Program-made: the position numbers and the translations under genes
Assembly (NCBI RefSeq): GCF_022808175.1
Contig: NZ_JALGBX010000004.1
Coordinates: forward strand, 331,446 to 395,445
From: Streptomyces sp. AP-93
Lineage (GTDB): Bacteria > Actinomycetota > Actinomycetes > Streptomycetales > Streptomycetaceae
Direction: 5' to 3'
DNA: 64,000 bases
Shown: positions 1 to 9,543 of the stretch, in pieces
Layout of the letters: every line of letters begins with the position of its first letter
Position numbering within the stretch: position 1 is the stretch's first letter
Notes under the pieces: generated by a model
Databases searched by the model: none
What the model saw: the letters and a program-made list of their open reading frames with translations, nothing else
What the model was told of the DNA's origin: nothing

Positions 1-108
1 CCGGGATGAGCGAGGTGGTCCGGGTGGTGAGCAGCCAGCTTCCGTCCACCTTGCGGAACGCGTCTTCGTAGTGACCCACTTGAGTCGGTGGCCGGGGTGG
101 CACCAGCC
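1..108 (-). pseudogene. C-terminal remnant of a SnoaL/NTF2-like protein (window edge)
   Basis: The minus strand reads through the window start with a peptide containing GHYEDAFRKVDGSWLL followed by TTRTTSLIP. This resembles the final beta strands of SnoaL-like (NTF2-fold) small proteins. The N-terminal hundred or so residues that such a protein needs would have to lie at higher coordinates, where the PP2C phosphatase gene runs on the other strand, and no matching frame is seen there. It is therefore probably a truncated remnant whose stop lies outside the window. The family call rests on pattern memory only. Confidence 0.35.
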
Positions 109-255
109 CCCGGAGTAGCCGTCGACTCGGTAAGCCTGCCCGAGCGTCCGCAGAGCCACGGCCGGGGTAGTTCCGGATGGCGTAACGTCTCTGGCCCTCG
201 TTCCGCGCATCGACCAGCATGGGGTCAGCGGGACCGGCGGACGAGATGGGCACGC

Positions 256-2715
256 ATGCGCGCCACTGAGGGCAACCAGGATTATCCGTTCGCTGTCACG
301 AACACGGCCGCGGCGCTGCTGGACGCTGCCGGGACGGTCGTCGCCTGGACGCCGGCGGCCGAGGCCCTCCTGGAGCTCCGGTCCGCAGACGTGTGCGGCC
401 GGCCGGCACGGGAACTGCTGGCGGACGCGAGCGGCTGGGAAGCGGTTCTGGCTCAGGGGAGAGAGGGAGGGCAGGCGGGGTGGGAGGGCCGGGCCACGCT
501 GCGGCACGGCTCAGGAGGCGAGCTGGAGATCGGCTTCCGTGTCGTTCCGCTGAACGACGGCGCGCGGGGGAACCCGGCCCGCTGTCTCGTACTCGGCGCA
601 CCCCTGGAGCTCGTCGCCCGATGGCGGCAGGACCACGCCTTCACGCACGAACTGTTCCTCCAGGGCCGAGTGGGGCTGGCCGTCTTCGATACGGACCTGC
701 GCCTGCTTCGGACGAACACGCACCTGTTGCCGTACACAGGGGTGCCCCCCGAATTGAACGGCCTGCGCCTCGCCGACTTCCTGCGGGGCGAGGACGCGCG
801 GATCATCGACGACCGGCTGCGGGAGGTGCTGCACGGCGGGAGCCCCCTGATCGGTTTCAACGCGACCGCGCGCACCTTGGAGGACGCGAGGGGCGGCCGG
901 GTCGTGACCATCCAGGCGTTCCGGCTGCAGGAACCCGACGGACGTCCGATGGGAGTGGCGGCGGTGTTCACCGACGTCACCGACCACGAGCGGTCGCGCG
1001 GGCGCCTGGACCTGCTGTACCGCGCGACGGGAGCGCTGGGCGGTTCGCTGTCCGTCCTGCGCACCGTCGAGGACCTGGTCAAGATCCTGGCGCCCGCGTT
1101 CGGCGATTGTGCCGCGGTGGATCTCGCGGAGACCGTTCTGACCGGCGGTGAGCCGGCCACCGACGGGCTGCATCCCGCGCTGCCCCTGATCCGGATGGCC
1201 GTCGCCGGAGCGGAAGCGGACGTGCTGCGCACGGGTACGGCCCGCTTCGGCGCTCCTCTCGCGGCGAGCGGCCCCGGCCCGGCCCCGCCCGCGGCGCGTG
1301 AATGCCGGGGAGAGCTGGTCACCGGCCTCGGGACCCGGTCACCGGGGCCCGGAAGCGACGCTGCCCCGGAGTGGGCGACCGCCGTCCCGGGTGCGCATTC
1401 GGCGATGACGGCGCCGCTGTGCGCACGGGGCGTCGGGTTCGGGAGGCTCACGCTCTGGCGCACGGGGGACGCTCCCCCGCTGGACGAGGACGACCTGGCA
1501 CTGCTGGAGGAGATCGCCGCGCGCGCGGCCGTCGCCGTGGACAACGCGCGGCGGTACACCAAGGAGCGCCGCACCGCCGTGGGCCTGCAGCGCAGCCTTC
1601 TGCCGCCGGAAACCTCGGAAACGCCCGCACTGGAAGCCGCCGGCCTCTACCTGCCGGCCGACGCGGACAGCGGAGTGGGCGGCGACTGGTTCGACGTCAT
1701 CCCCCTGTCGTCGGCCCGTGTCGCCCTGGTGGTCGGGGACGTCGCCGGTCACGGGCTGCACGCCACGGCCATGATGGGGCGTCTGCGCAGCGCCGTACGC
1801 GCGATGGCGGACCTGGAGCTGGAACCCGAGGAACTGCTGGCGCACGTCGATGACATGGTCCTGCAGGTCGTCGCCGAGGCGGAGAGCGGCGATGCGCAAG
1901 ACGGCGACGCGGGCGCGCTGCTGCCCAGCGGGCCGGCCGGTGCCACCTGCCTGTACGCCGTATACGACCCGGTCACCCGAAGGTGCGTCATGGCCAGCGC
2001 CGGACATCCGCCTCCGGCCGTGGTCAGCCCGGACGGAACCGTGGAGTACGTCGATCTGAGCCCCGGCCCGCCCCTGGGGGTCGGTGGCTGGCCCTTCGAG
2101 CCGGTCGAACGCGATCTGCCTCCCGGGAGCGTCCTCGCCCTGTACTCCGACGGCCTGATCGAACGCGGAGAGGGGGACATCGACCAGGGAATGAGCGACC
2201 TGGCGGACCGCCTGCTGCACGCGGACGTGCTCGGCCGGCCGCTGCGTCAGGCCCGGCACGACATCGTGGAAGGGCTGCCGGCGGGACGGCTGAGGGACGA
2301 CGTCACCCTCCTGCTGGCCCGTACCCGGGTGGTGGACGACGGCTCCGTCGCCACCTGGCTGCTCGACGCCGACCCGGCGATCGTCGGCGGCGCGCGCCAT
2401 CTCGTCCTGGACCAGCTGACCGCCTGGGACCTCGACGAGCTCGCCTTCAGCACAGAGCTGATCGTCAGCGAGCTGGTCACCAACTCCATCCGCCACGCCG
2501 GCGGCCCGGTCCGGCTCCGGCTGATCCGGGCGGACACCCTGACGTGCGAGGTCTCGGACTCCAGCAACACGCAGCCGAGGATGCGGCGTGCGAGGAGCCA
2601 CGAGGAAGGCGGCCGCGGCCTGTACATCGTCGCCCAGCTCTCGCACCGCTGGGGCAGCCGCTACACGGCGGGAGGCAAGACCGTCTGGTCCGAACAGGCC
2701 CTGCCCCCCGCCTGA
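256..2715 (+). CDS. PAS-PAS-GAF-PP2C (SpoIIE-type) phosphatase with C-terminal RsbW-like ATPase domain
   Basis: A cytosolic multidomain regulator of about 819 residues. Two PAS-like sensor regions (roughly residues 12-110 and 135-245) precede a GAF-like segment (255-425). The PP2C/SpoIIE domain (about 455-690) shows GGDWFDVI near 475, GDVAGHGLHA near 495, LYSDGLIE near 629 and RDDVTLLLAR near 680, the metal-binding acidic motifs. The C-terminus (700-815) is a GHKL ATPase of the anti-sigma/RsbW type with NSIRHAGG and GGRGLYIV. Such fusions control anti-anti-sigma phosphorylation in streptomycetes. The frame is open from a GTG at 88, but the ATG at 256 directly precedes the first PAS-like segment and was preferred. 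No partner STAS or sigma gene is adjacent. Confidence 0.88.
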   Translation: MRATEGNQDYPFAVTNTAAALLDAAGTVVAWTPAAEALLELRSADVCGRPARELLADASGWEAVLAQGREGGQAGWEGRATLRHGSGGELEIGFRVVPLNDGARGNPARCLVLGAPLELVARWRQDHAFTHELFLQGRVGLAVFDTDLRLLRTNTHLLPYTGVPPELNGLRLADFLRGEDARIIDDRLREVLHGGSPLIGFNATARTLEDARGGRVVTIQAFRLQEPDGRPMGVAAVFTDVTDHERSRGRLDLLYRATGALGGSLSVLRTVEDLVKILAPAFGDCAAVDLAETVLTGGEPATDGLHPALPLIRMAVAGAEADVLRTGTARFGAPLAASGPGPAPPAARECRGELVTGLGTRSPGPGSDAAPEWATAVPGAHSAMTAPLCARGVGFGRLTLWRTGDAPPLDEDDLALLEEIAARAAVAVDNARRYTKERRTAVGLQRSLLPPETSETPALEAAGLYLPADADSGVGGDWFDVIPLSSARVALVVGDVAGHGLHATAMMGRLRSAVRAMADLELEPEELLAHVDDMVLQVVAEAESGDAQDGDAGALLPSGPAGATCLYAVYDPVTRRCVMASAGHPPPAVVSPDGTVEYVDLSPGPPLGVGGWPFEPVERDLPPGSVLALYSDGLIERGEGDIDQGMSDLADRLLHADVLGRPLRQARHDIVEGLPAGRLRDDVTLLLARTRVVDDGSVATWLLDADPAIVGGARHLVLDQLTAWDLDELAFSTELIVSELVTNSIRHAGGPVRLRLIRADTLTCEVSDSSNTQPRMRRARSHEEGGRGLYIVAQLSHRWGSRYTAGGKTVWSEQALPPA

Positions 2716-2846
2716 CGGGCCGGTCGGCACCGCCCTGGTGTACACGTATCCGACCGCACCGAGGGGCTGTTGGCCCTCGCACCCCGGGTCGGCGGTCAGC
2801 AGCGAGTGGTTGGCCACCTTGCACTGAGCGGTGGTGATCGCGGCAG

Positions 2847-2896
2847 CGAGAGCGGCACGCTCCCCGAGCGGGGGGCGCTGGAGCGTGCCGCTCTCG
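2847..2896 (+). terminator. Strong hairpin after the PP2C phosphatase gene
   Basis: A perfect 17-bp inverted repeat (2847-2863 and 2880-2896, arm starting CGAGAGCGGCACGCTCC) with a 16-base loop, 130 bp after the stop codon. There is no T tract, as is common for actinobacterial terminators. Confidence 0.7.
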
Positions 2897-2996
2897 GTGC
2901 CCGAAGGCCGACCTTAGGAGCAGCCCCCGGCGCCGTCATTCACTTCGGCGGCCAACCCGTTGACCCTCCGGACCGGCCCCCGGCGTCGTCCCGCGG

Positions 2997-3056
2997 ACGG
3001 TTCCCGCGGGGGCGGTGCTGACGCGGACCGTTCCCACGGGGGCGGTGTTGACGCGG
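2997..3056. repeat. Two tandem copies of a 30-bp unit
   Basis: Positions 2997-3026 and 3027-3056 repeat a GC-rich 30-bp unit containing GGGGGCGGTG and TGACGCGG, with about four differences. It lies in the otherwise gene-free stretch 2716-3083, just upstream of the AraC-type gene. No function is evident. Confidence 0.6.
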
Positions 3057-3083
3057 GCGGTGCGCCCGCATTGACTGACCGAT

Positions 3084-3949
3084 GTGTCAGCCATCGTGCC
3101 GCCCTCCGTCACCGCGTGCTACGCCCTCGCCGTCCTGAGCGCCACGGCGGAGGGCACCGGCGGGTCGGCCTCATGGGCCGCCTTGCCCACGGACCGGCTG
3201 GAGTTCGGCGAGATGCGTGCCCTGTGGGACGAAGTGCTCGGCGCCGTGGGCGCCGGGCCGCACACCGGGCTCCTCGTGGGCGACCGCATCAGGCCCGAGG
3301 GGCTGCACATCCTGGGCCACCTCGTCCTCACCTGCGCCAGCCTCGCGGACGCCGCGCAGGCGGCCGAGCGCTACCACCCCTGGTGAGCCAGGCGGGCACG
3401 GTGACCCTGCACCGCCGCGACGGCGTCGGGCGGCCGTACGCCGAGGTCCTCGGCTGTCCCGTCGCCTTCGACGCCCCGGAGACGGCGATCACGGTCGCCG
3501 ACGAGGACCTCGACCGGCGCCGCCCCCTCTACGACCCGGCGCTCAACGCCCTGCACCGGTCCTACGCCGACCGGCTCCTGCACCAGCTGTCCGCGGCCGT
3601 GACCGTCGCCGGGCGCGTACGGCAGTGGCTGGAGCACGCCGCGCTCGAGGACGCGGGCCCCGAGGGCCCCGCCAAGGAGCTCAGCCTCAGCGTCCGGACC
3701 CTGCGCAGGGCCCTGCACGCGGAGGGCACGTCGTGGCGGGCGCTCCTCGACACCGCCCGCCACGGCCGGGCCGGGCGGCTGCTGGAGACCACGGACCTGC
3801 CGCTGGACCGGATCGCGCCGCTCGTCGGCCTGAGCGGTGCGACGGCCCTGGTCCGTGCCTTCACCCGGTGGAAGGGCATGCCTCCGGGGGCGTACCGCAG
3901 CCGGCACCGGCCCGCGTCCGCGGATCGCGACGCGGCCGGCCGCGGGTGA
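3084..3949 (+). pseudogene. AraC-family regulator, frameshifted
   Basis: Two overlapping frames together make one AraC-type regulator. The first frame (GTG at 3084 to a stop at 3386) encodes the N-terminal ligand-binding-type region ending AAERYHPW. The second frame, entered just before its LVSQAGTVTL, encodes the remainder and a C-terminal HTH_18 domain (LSLSVRTLRRALHAEGTSW, then LPLDRIAPLVGLSGATALVR). Adding one C to the CCCC run at 3377-3380 joins them as AERYHPLVSQAG, the expected sequence. Full length would be about 288 residues. It is either a natural frameshift or a base-calling error. It converges on the aldehyde dehydrogenase gene, with a short imperfect inverted repeat around 3955-3975 between them. 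Confidence 0.75.
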
Positions 3950-3986
3950 GGAGGGTCACCGCCCCCCGGTGAACCGGCGCCCTCGC

Positions 3987-5428
3987 TCACAGCATGACGT
4001 GCTTGGCCTGCGTGTAGTCCAGGAGGCCGGCTAGGGAGAGGTCGCTGCCGTAGCCCGAGTGTTTGACTCCGCCGTGCGGCATCTCGGAGACGGTGGTGCC
4101 TTGGGTGTTCACCCAGACGATGCCGGTGTGCAGGGCGCGGGTGGCACGCATCGCGCGGTCGTGGTCGGTGGTCCACACGCTCGCGGCCAGGCCGAAGCGC
4201 ACTCCGTTGGCGAGGTGCAGGGCCTCGGCCTCGTCCGCGAAGGACTGGACGGTCACGACGGGTCCGAAGATCTCCTCCTGCACGATCTCGTCGTCCTGGC
4301 GGACGCCGGCGACCAGGGTGGGCTCGTGGAAGAAGCCGGGGCGCGGGAGCCGACTGCCTCCGGTGACGATCCGCGCGTGGGGTGGCAGACGGTCCAGCAG
4401 TCCCTGTACGGAGGCGAGTTGGGCGGTGTTGTTGAGGGGGCGAAGTCGGCGCCGGCGCGGAGCCCGGCGGCCTCGGCGGCGAAGGCCGCGAGGAACGCGT
4501 CGTGGATCCGGCGGTGGACCAGGAGCCGGGTGGGCGCGGTGCAGTCCTGGCCGGCGTTGTAGTAGGCGACCGCGGCGAGGGCGGCGGCGGTGGCCTTCAC
4601 GTCCGCGTCCTCGTGGACGATGACGGGTGCGTTGCCGCCGAGTTCCAGATGGACCCGCTTGAGGCCGGCTGCGGCGGCCGCCGCGATCTCCCGTCCGGCC
4701 CGGACGCTGCCGGTGACGGCGATCAGGGCGACCGCCGGATGGGCGGTGAGGGCGCGGCCGGTGTCGCGGTCTCCGCAGACGACGTTGAGCCCGCCCGGCG
4801 GCAGGTGTTCCGCGGCGATCCGGGCCAGGAGCACGGACGAGGACGGGGTGGTGTCGGCGGGCTTGAGCACGGTGGTGTTTCCGGCGGCGATGGCCGGAGC
4901 GATCTTCCATGCGGCCATCATCAGCGGGTAGTTCCAGGGGGTGATCTGGGCGCAGACGCCGACCGGTTCGCGGCGCAGCAGGGAGGTGCGGCCCTCGGTG
5001 TACTCGGCCGCGGCGGCGCCCGGGAGGTTCCGCGCGGCTCCGGCGAAGTAGCGGACGGCGTCGGCGATCGCGGGCAGCTCGTCGTTCCTGAACTGCTCGG
5101 CGGGCTTGCCGGTGTCCCCGGTCTCGGCGGCCGTGAAGGCCTCCGCATGTGCCTCGATGGCGTCGGCGACGGCGAGGAGGGCGCGCTGGCGGACTGCCGG
5201 CGTGGTGAGGGACCACTGTCCGTACGCGGCCGCCGCCGCGAGGCAGGCCGCGTCCGTGTCGGCGGGGCCCGAGCGCGGGGCGTGGCGGTGCACGCGGCCG
5301 GTGGCGGGGTCGGTGAGGGCCATGGTCTCGCCCGAGGCGGCGGGCCGGTCCACTCCCCCGATGTGGTTGTGCAGGAGCCCGATATCGGGGTCCACGGGCC
5401 CGATGTGGTGGTGCAGGGCATCAGCCAC
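3987..5428 (-). pseudogene. Aldehyde dehydrogenase (aminobutyraldehyde type), frameshifted
   Basis: An NAD(P)-dependent aldehyde dehydrogenase of about 480 residues. The neighbouring amine oxidase and Pot transporter suggest 4-aminobutyraldehyde or a related aminoaldehyde as substrate, giving GABA. The first frame from 5428 contains TPWNYPLMMAAWKIAPA, the catalytic-Glu motif HLELGGNAP and the catalytic-Cys motif GQDCTAP. At 4436-4440 (GGGGG on the plus strand) it falls out of frame in GADFAP. The second frame continues LNNTAQLASVQGLL through EEIFGPVV to the stop. One extra base in that run restores the protein, so catalytic residues are intact and only the last third is shifted. The start overlaps the end of the amine oxidase gene by 8 bp, indicating an operon. 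Confidence 0.8.
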
Positions 5429-6737
5429 GGCGCAGGGCCTCCTCGGCGGCGGCGCGTCCGGTGCGGACGGCGCCTTCCATGTAGCCGGCCACCCACTGGT
5501 CGGACCCGCAGACGTAGAAGGGGGGTTCGTGAGTGCCGTGCCGGGGGCCGACGGCCATGACGTCGCCAGGAGTCCACTGGGTGACGTACCCCTGGGTCCA
5601 CGGGTCGGTGCCCCACATGCGGATGAACGTGGCGAGCGGCTGGTACGCCTCGTCGCCGTAGAGGCGCGCTACGTCGGCCAGTAGTTCGGCGGTGCGCAGC
5701 GGGGCGGGCGTACCGAGGAGGACGCCGTAGCGTTCGGGCGGGACGAGGGCGGAGAGGATTCCTTCGCTCTGCGGCCAGGTGCTGCCGAGGACCCCTTCGC
5801 TTTCGGAGAGGCGGCTGAGGCCCTGGTCGCGCCAGAAGGGTCTGGCGTACGCGGCGGTGAACTTGGCGGCGAGGGCGTGGCGTTGGCGGTGCAGGGAGGA
5901 GAGGCGTTCATCGCAGACCCCGGTGACGGCGACCGCGCGGAGCGGGCCGGCCGGGAGGGCGCTGACCACGGCGGCGGCGGTGAGGGTTTCGCCGCCGGCC
6001 AGGCGTACGGAGCTGCGGCCGGGCCGTCGTATCGCGACCGCCTCGACGGGTGAGCCCGTACGGATCCGGCCGCCGAGGGCCTCGGCCATGCGCAGGGCCA
6101 CGGTCGCCGAGCCCTCGGCCACGCGCAGGCCCTCCCACGCCTCGTACTCGTAGTGGCCGGTGCCGGGTACGGCGGCGTGTTTGCGGAGGGACGCGAGCAG
6201 GGAGGTCCGTTCGCAGGAGCCGTCGGCGAGGGCGAGTTGGCCGATCTCCCAGAGGCGTACGACGGCCTGTGTGGCGCCCTGGGCGCGGAGCCAGTCGCCG
6301 ACGGACAGCCGGTCGAGGGGTGCGGCCTCGGGGTGGGACCAGGGGTCGGCCGGGTCGACGGTCGCGGCGAGCGCCGTGAACGCGGCGGTGACCTTGGCGT
6401 GGCAGGCGTCGTCGCCTGGGCCGAACCAGTGGGGCGGGTCCGTGGCGGAGACCCCTTCGGGGGTGGCGCGGGTGAGGGCGCCGGGCTCGGCGACGTAGCT
6501 GGGGACCAGGGTGAGGCCCAGTTCCGCGGCCAGGGTGGTGTAGGCGGTGTGGGCCCGGCCCGCCACCTCCCCGCCGAGCTGGACCAGCCGGCCGTCGGGG
6601 AGGGTGGTCTGTTCGACGCGTCCGCCGACGCGGTCGCGGGCCTCGACGACGAGGACGTCGGCCCCGCCCGCGGCCAGGTCGCGCGCGGCGGCGAGACCTG
6701 CCAGTCCGGCGCCGAGCACGATGACGTCGTGGTTCAT
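5421..6737 (-). CDS. FAD-dependent amine oxidase (putrescine/monoamine oxidase type)
   Basis: A 438-residue flavoprotein. The N-terminus carries the FAD-binding dinucleotide fold VIVLGAGLAGLAAARDL and the following RVGGR motif, as in flavin amine oxidases. The C-terminal YVCGSDQWVAGYMEGAVRTG is the second conserved FAD-contact motif. Members oxidise primary amines such as putrescine to aminoaldehydes, with NH3 and H2O2 released. It lies between a spermidine/putrescine-type importer and an aminoaldehyde dehydrogenase on the same strand, which fits polyamine catabolism. The exact amine cannot be read from sequence. No signal peptide is visible, so it is probably cytosolic. Confidence 0.85.
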   Translation of the reverse strand: MNHDVIVLGAGLAGLAAARDLAAGGADVLVVEARDRVGGRVEQTTLPDGRLVQLGGEVAGRAHTAYTTLAAELGLTLVPSYVAEPGALTRATPEGVSATDPPHWFGPGDDACHAKVTAAFTALAATVDPADPWSHPEAAPLDRLSVGDWLRAQGATQAVVRLWEIGQLALADGSCERTSLLASLRKHAAVPGTGHYEYEAWEGLRVAEGSATVALRMAEALGGRIRTGSPVEAVAIRRPGRSSVRLAGGETLTAAAVVSALPAGPLRAVAVTGVCDERLSSLHRQRHALAAKFTAAYARPFWRDQGLSRLSESEGVLGSTWPQSEGILSALVPPERYGVLLGTPAPLRTAELLADVARLYGDEAYQPLATFIRMWGTDPWTQGYVTQWTPGDVMAVGPRHGTHEPPFYVCGSDQWVAGYMEGAVRTGRAAAEEALRRG

Positions 6738-6792
6738 GGGGTGTGCTTCCTTCGGTCGGTGCCGGATGGCAGCGGGGTGCCGGGAGGATCGG

Positions 6793-7887
6793 TCAGTCGA
6801 GGACCAGGCAGTGTTCGGGGTTCCAGCCGATCTCGACGCGTTCGCCGCCGCTCCAGCGGTCCTCCATGCGGGAGCGGACGGTGTTCTGCTCCAGGACGGA
6901 CACCGTGACGCCGGGGGCCAGTTCGATGAGGTAGGTGGTGGTCGGGCCGGAGTAGACGGTCTCCCGGACGACTCCGCCGACCTGGGCCATGCCCGGTTCG
7001 AAGCCGGAGAGCCAGATCTTCTCGGGCCGGATCGAGAGGCTGACGCGGCTGCCGTCGGGGACGCCGGAGCGGGTGCCGACGGGCAGGGCGGGGCCCTGGT
7101 CGAGGAGGACGCGGCCGGAGCGGTAGGTCCCCGGGACCAGGTTGGATGTGCCCATGAAGGAGGCCGTGAAGCTGCTCGTGGGGCGTTCGTACACGTCTTC
7201 CGGCGTGCCGCACTGCTCGATGCGGCCCTCGTTCATGACGGCGAGGCGGTCCAACATGGTCAGGGCCTCGTCCTGGTCGTGGGTGACGAAGACGAAGGTG
7301 ATGCCGACCTCGCGCTGGATCTGTTTGAGCTCGACCTGCATCCGGCGGCGCAGTTTCAAGTCGAGGGCGGCCAGCGGCTCGTCCAGGAGCAGGACTTGCG
7401 ACCGGTTGACCAGGGCGCGGGCGAGGGCGACGCGCTGGCGCTGGCCGCCGGAGAGCGTGGGCGGTTTGCGGCCGGCCAGGTCCCCGAGCTGGACGAGGTC
7501 CAGCATGTCGCCGACCCGTCGGCGGATCTCGGCGCGGGGTACGCCACTGCGCTTGAGGCCGAAGGCCACGTTGTCGGCGAGCGAGAGGTGGTCGAAGAGG
7601 GCGTAGCTCTGGAAGACGGTGTTGACGTTGCGCTTGTTGGGCGGCAGGCCCGTGACGTCCTCGCCGTCGAGCAGGACGCTGCCCTCCGTGGGGTCGGTGA
7701 AGCCCCCGGTCATGCGCAGCAGGGTGGTCTTTCCGCAGCCGGAGGGGCCGAGGAGGGAGAAGAACTCGCCCGGGGCGATGTCGAGGGTGACGTCGTGGAC
7801 GGCGTAGGTGTCCGTGGTGCGGTACTGCTTGGCGACCCCGTCGAGCCGGACGGCGGGGTGCGGGTTCGGGTGGTGCATCGGTGTCAC
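6793..7887 (-). CDS. potA: ABC transporter ATPase, spermidine/putrescine type
   Basis: A 364-residue ATP-binding subunit. Walker A is GPSGCGKTT, the signature is LSGGQRQRVALARAL, Walker B is VLLLDEPLAALD, and the switch region is FVFVTHDQDEAL. The C-terminal third is a TOBE-type regulatory domain (SLSIRPEKIWLSG). The arrangement with two inner-membrane permeases of the PotB/PotC type immediately upstream points to polyamine import. The start overlaps the end of the PotC-like gene by 4 bp. A second Met three codons downstream is an equally possible start. A substrate-binding PotD gene is not visible and may have been lost with the truncated left side of the operon. Confidence 0.88.
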   Translation of the reverse strand: MTPMHHPNPHPAVRLDGVAKQYRTTDTYAVHDVTLDIAPGEFFSLLGPSGCGKTTLLRMTGGFTDPTEGSVLLDGEDVTGLPPNKRNVNTVFQSYALFDHLSLADNVAFGLKRSGVPRAEIRRRVGDMLDLVQLGDLAGRKPPTLSGGQRQRVALARALVNRSQVLLLDEPLAALDLKLRRRMQVELKQIQREVGITFVFVTHDQDEALTMLDRLAVMNEGRIEQCGTPEDVYERPTSSFTASFMGTSNLVPGTYRSGRVLLDQGPALPVGTRSGVPDGSRVSLSIRPEKIWLSGFEPGMAQVGGVVRETVYSGPTTTYLIELAPGVTVSVLEQNTVRSRMEDRWSGGERVEIGWNPEHCLVLD

Positions 7888-8714
7888 TTCCCCGGGAGCA
7901 GGTCGAGGCCGCCTCGGCGGCCGAAGAGGCGCGGGATGGCGAGTGCGAACGCGATGAGCGCGATGGAGCCGACGAGCATCAGGGTGCCGACGGCGTTGAT
8001 GGTGGGCTGGACGCCGAACCTGATGGCCGAATAGATGCGGACGGAGAGCGGCTGCGGGTCGACGCCCGTGGTGAAGTAGGCGAGGACGAAGTCGTCGAAG
8101 ACCAGGGCGAAGATCAGTACCCCGGACGCGAGGATGCCGGGGAGCAGCGCGGGCAGGGTCACCAGGCGCAGGGCCTGTCCGCGGGTGGCTCCGAGGTCCA
8201 TCGCCGCCTCCTCGACCTCCGGGTTGAGGGCGGCGATGCGGGAGCGCAGGATGACCGTGACGTAGGAGATGGAGAAGGTGATCTCGGCGAGCATCACGGT
8301 GGTGGTGGACAGGGTGATGCCGAGGCCCTTGAAGAGCATCATCGCGGCGACGCCGGTGACGATCTCCGGGGTGATCAGCGGTACGAGCATGACCAGGCCG
8401 GCGAAGGAGCCGAGGCGCCCGCGGCCGCGGACCAGGCCCAGGGCGAGGGCCACTCCGAGGACGAGCGAGACGGCCATCGCGACCAGGGACACCCGAAGGC
8501 TCATGCCGAGCGAGCCGATCAGTACGTCGTCGCGGAGGAACGCGTCGTACCAGCGCGGGCTCACCCCGTCGAAGACGGTGAGGGACTTCTGCGCGTTGAA
8601 GGAGAACAGGACGACGACGCCGACGGGGAGGTAGAGCAGCGCGAAGAAGACCGCGGTGACGGCGATGGCGAACCGGGGCCGGCGGTCGGCTCCGCGGCGG
8701 CGGCGCGGGGTCAT
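7884..8714 (-). CDS. potC: ABC transporter permease, PotC type
   Basis: A 276-residue membrane protein with about six hydrophobic segments, starting FAIAVTAVFFALLYLPVGVV. The EAA loop reads EEAAMDLGATRGQALRLVTL, placing it as the second polyamine permease. The ATG at 8714 overlaps the stop of the PotB-like gene by ATGA, indicating translational coupling. It works with the adjacent ATPase, but its usual partner permease is broken in this window, so the transporter may not assemble. Confidence 0.87.
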   Translation of the reverse strand: MTPRRRRGADRRPRFAIAVTAVFFALLYLPVGVVVLFSFNAQKSLTVFDGVSPRWYDAFLRDDVLIGSLGMSLRVSLVAMAVSLVLGVALALGLVRGRGRLGSFAGLVMLVPLITPEIVTGVAAMMLFKGLGITLSTTTVMLAEITFSISYVTVILRSRIAALNPEVEEAAMDLGATRGQALRLVTLPALLPGILASGVLIFALVFDDFVLAYFTTGVDPQPLSVRIYSAIRFGVQPTINAVGTLMLVGSIALIAFALAIPRLFGRRGGLDLLPGK

Positions 8715-9311
8715 CGGACCGCCTCCGCCTCGTCCTTGCGGGTGCGCCTGAGGTAGCCGAGCATCCCGAGCAGCAGGACCCCCATCAGCAGGATGGTCAG
8801 GGCCGAGCCGAGGGGCCAGTTCTGGCCCTGGAAGAACTTGTCCTGGATCAGGTTGCCGATCACGATCTGGTCGGGGCCTCCCATGAGCTGGGCGCTGACG
8901 AAGTCGCCCATGGCGGGCAGGAAGACGAGGACGCAGCCGGCTGCCGCGCCCTGGCGGGTGGCGGGCACGGTGACGAAGAGGAAGGTCCTCAAGGGGCCGC
9001 CGTAGAGGTCCCGTCCGGCCTCGATGAGCGAGGTGTCCATGCGCTCCATGGCCGCGTAGAGCGGGATGATCATGAAGACGACGAAGCCGTAGACGAGTCC
9101 GGCGATGACGACCCCCGGGGCGGTCTGGAGGATCTTGGTGTCGCCGTCGGGCGAGGCCGGTGGCGCGCAGGGCCTTGAGCAGCGGCCCGTCGTCGGAGAG
9201 CACCACGGACCAGCCGTACATCCGTACCAGGTAGTTGGCGAAGAACGGGACCACGATCGCGGCGATCAGCAGGTGCTTGAAGCAGCCGCCGCACAGGGCG
9301 ATGGCGTAGGC
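8711..9311 (-). pseudogene. PotB-type permease, 5' truncated and frameshifted
   Basis: Minus-strand coding can be followed from AYAIALCGGCFKHLLIAA through VVPFFANYLVRMYGW, then after a frame change near 9146-9165 as MIIPLYAAMERMDTSLIEAG (EAA loop) to the stop at 8711. Only about 200 of the usual 300 residues remain. The N-terminal region, including the first membrane segments, is missing. Homology ends near 9311, where a TetR-type C-terminus starts on the opposite strand within about 10 bp, so a deletion joint is likely. The internal frame change may be a real mutation or a single-base sequencing error. Confidence 0.7.
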
Positions 9312-9320
9312 ACCGAGGTC

Positions 9321-9503
9321 GGCACGCTGGTGCTCGCCCTGTGCGACGGCCTCGGCAACCGTCTGATGCTGGAGGACCCCCGGATCGACCTCGCCACGGC
9401 CCAGTCGACGATCTGGCGGGCGATCGCGCCGGCCCTCGGGATCGCCCCCGTCTTCCCCGAGGTCGCGCCGGGGAGCGCCCCGGGAGTCGCCCCGGCGCTC
9501 TGA
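9321..9503 (+). pseudogene. TetR-family regulator, C-terminal stub
   Basis: The frame contains GTLVLALCDGLGNRLMLEDP followed by RIDLATAQSTIWRAIAPALG, the last two helices typical of TetR/AcrR ligand-binding domains. No DNA-binding domain precedes it; upstream in the same frame is antisense to the PotB remnant. About 60 residues of a normal 200 remain. It abuts the PotB truncation at 9312-9320, consistent with one deletion having removed both N-termini. Confidence 0.55.
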
Positions 9504-9543
9504 CGGCGGGGGCCGCGCCGGGGGCGGGGGCCGCCCCGGGCCT

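Noticed and set aside
1339-2817. Large antisense frame across the PP2C phosphatase gene
   Set aside because: No domain or signal is visible, and the sense strand encodes clear catalytic motifs throughout.
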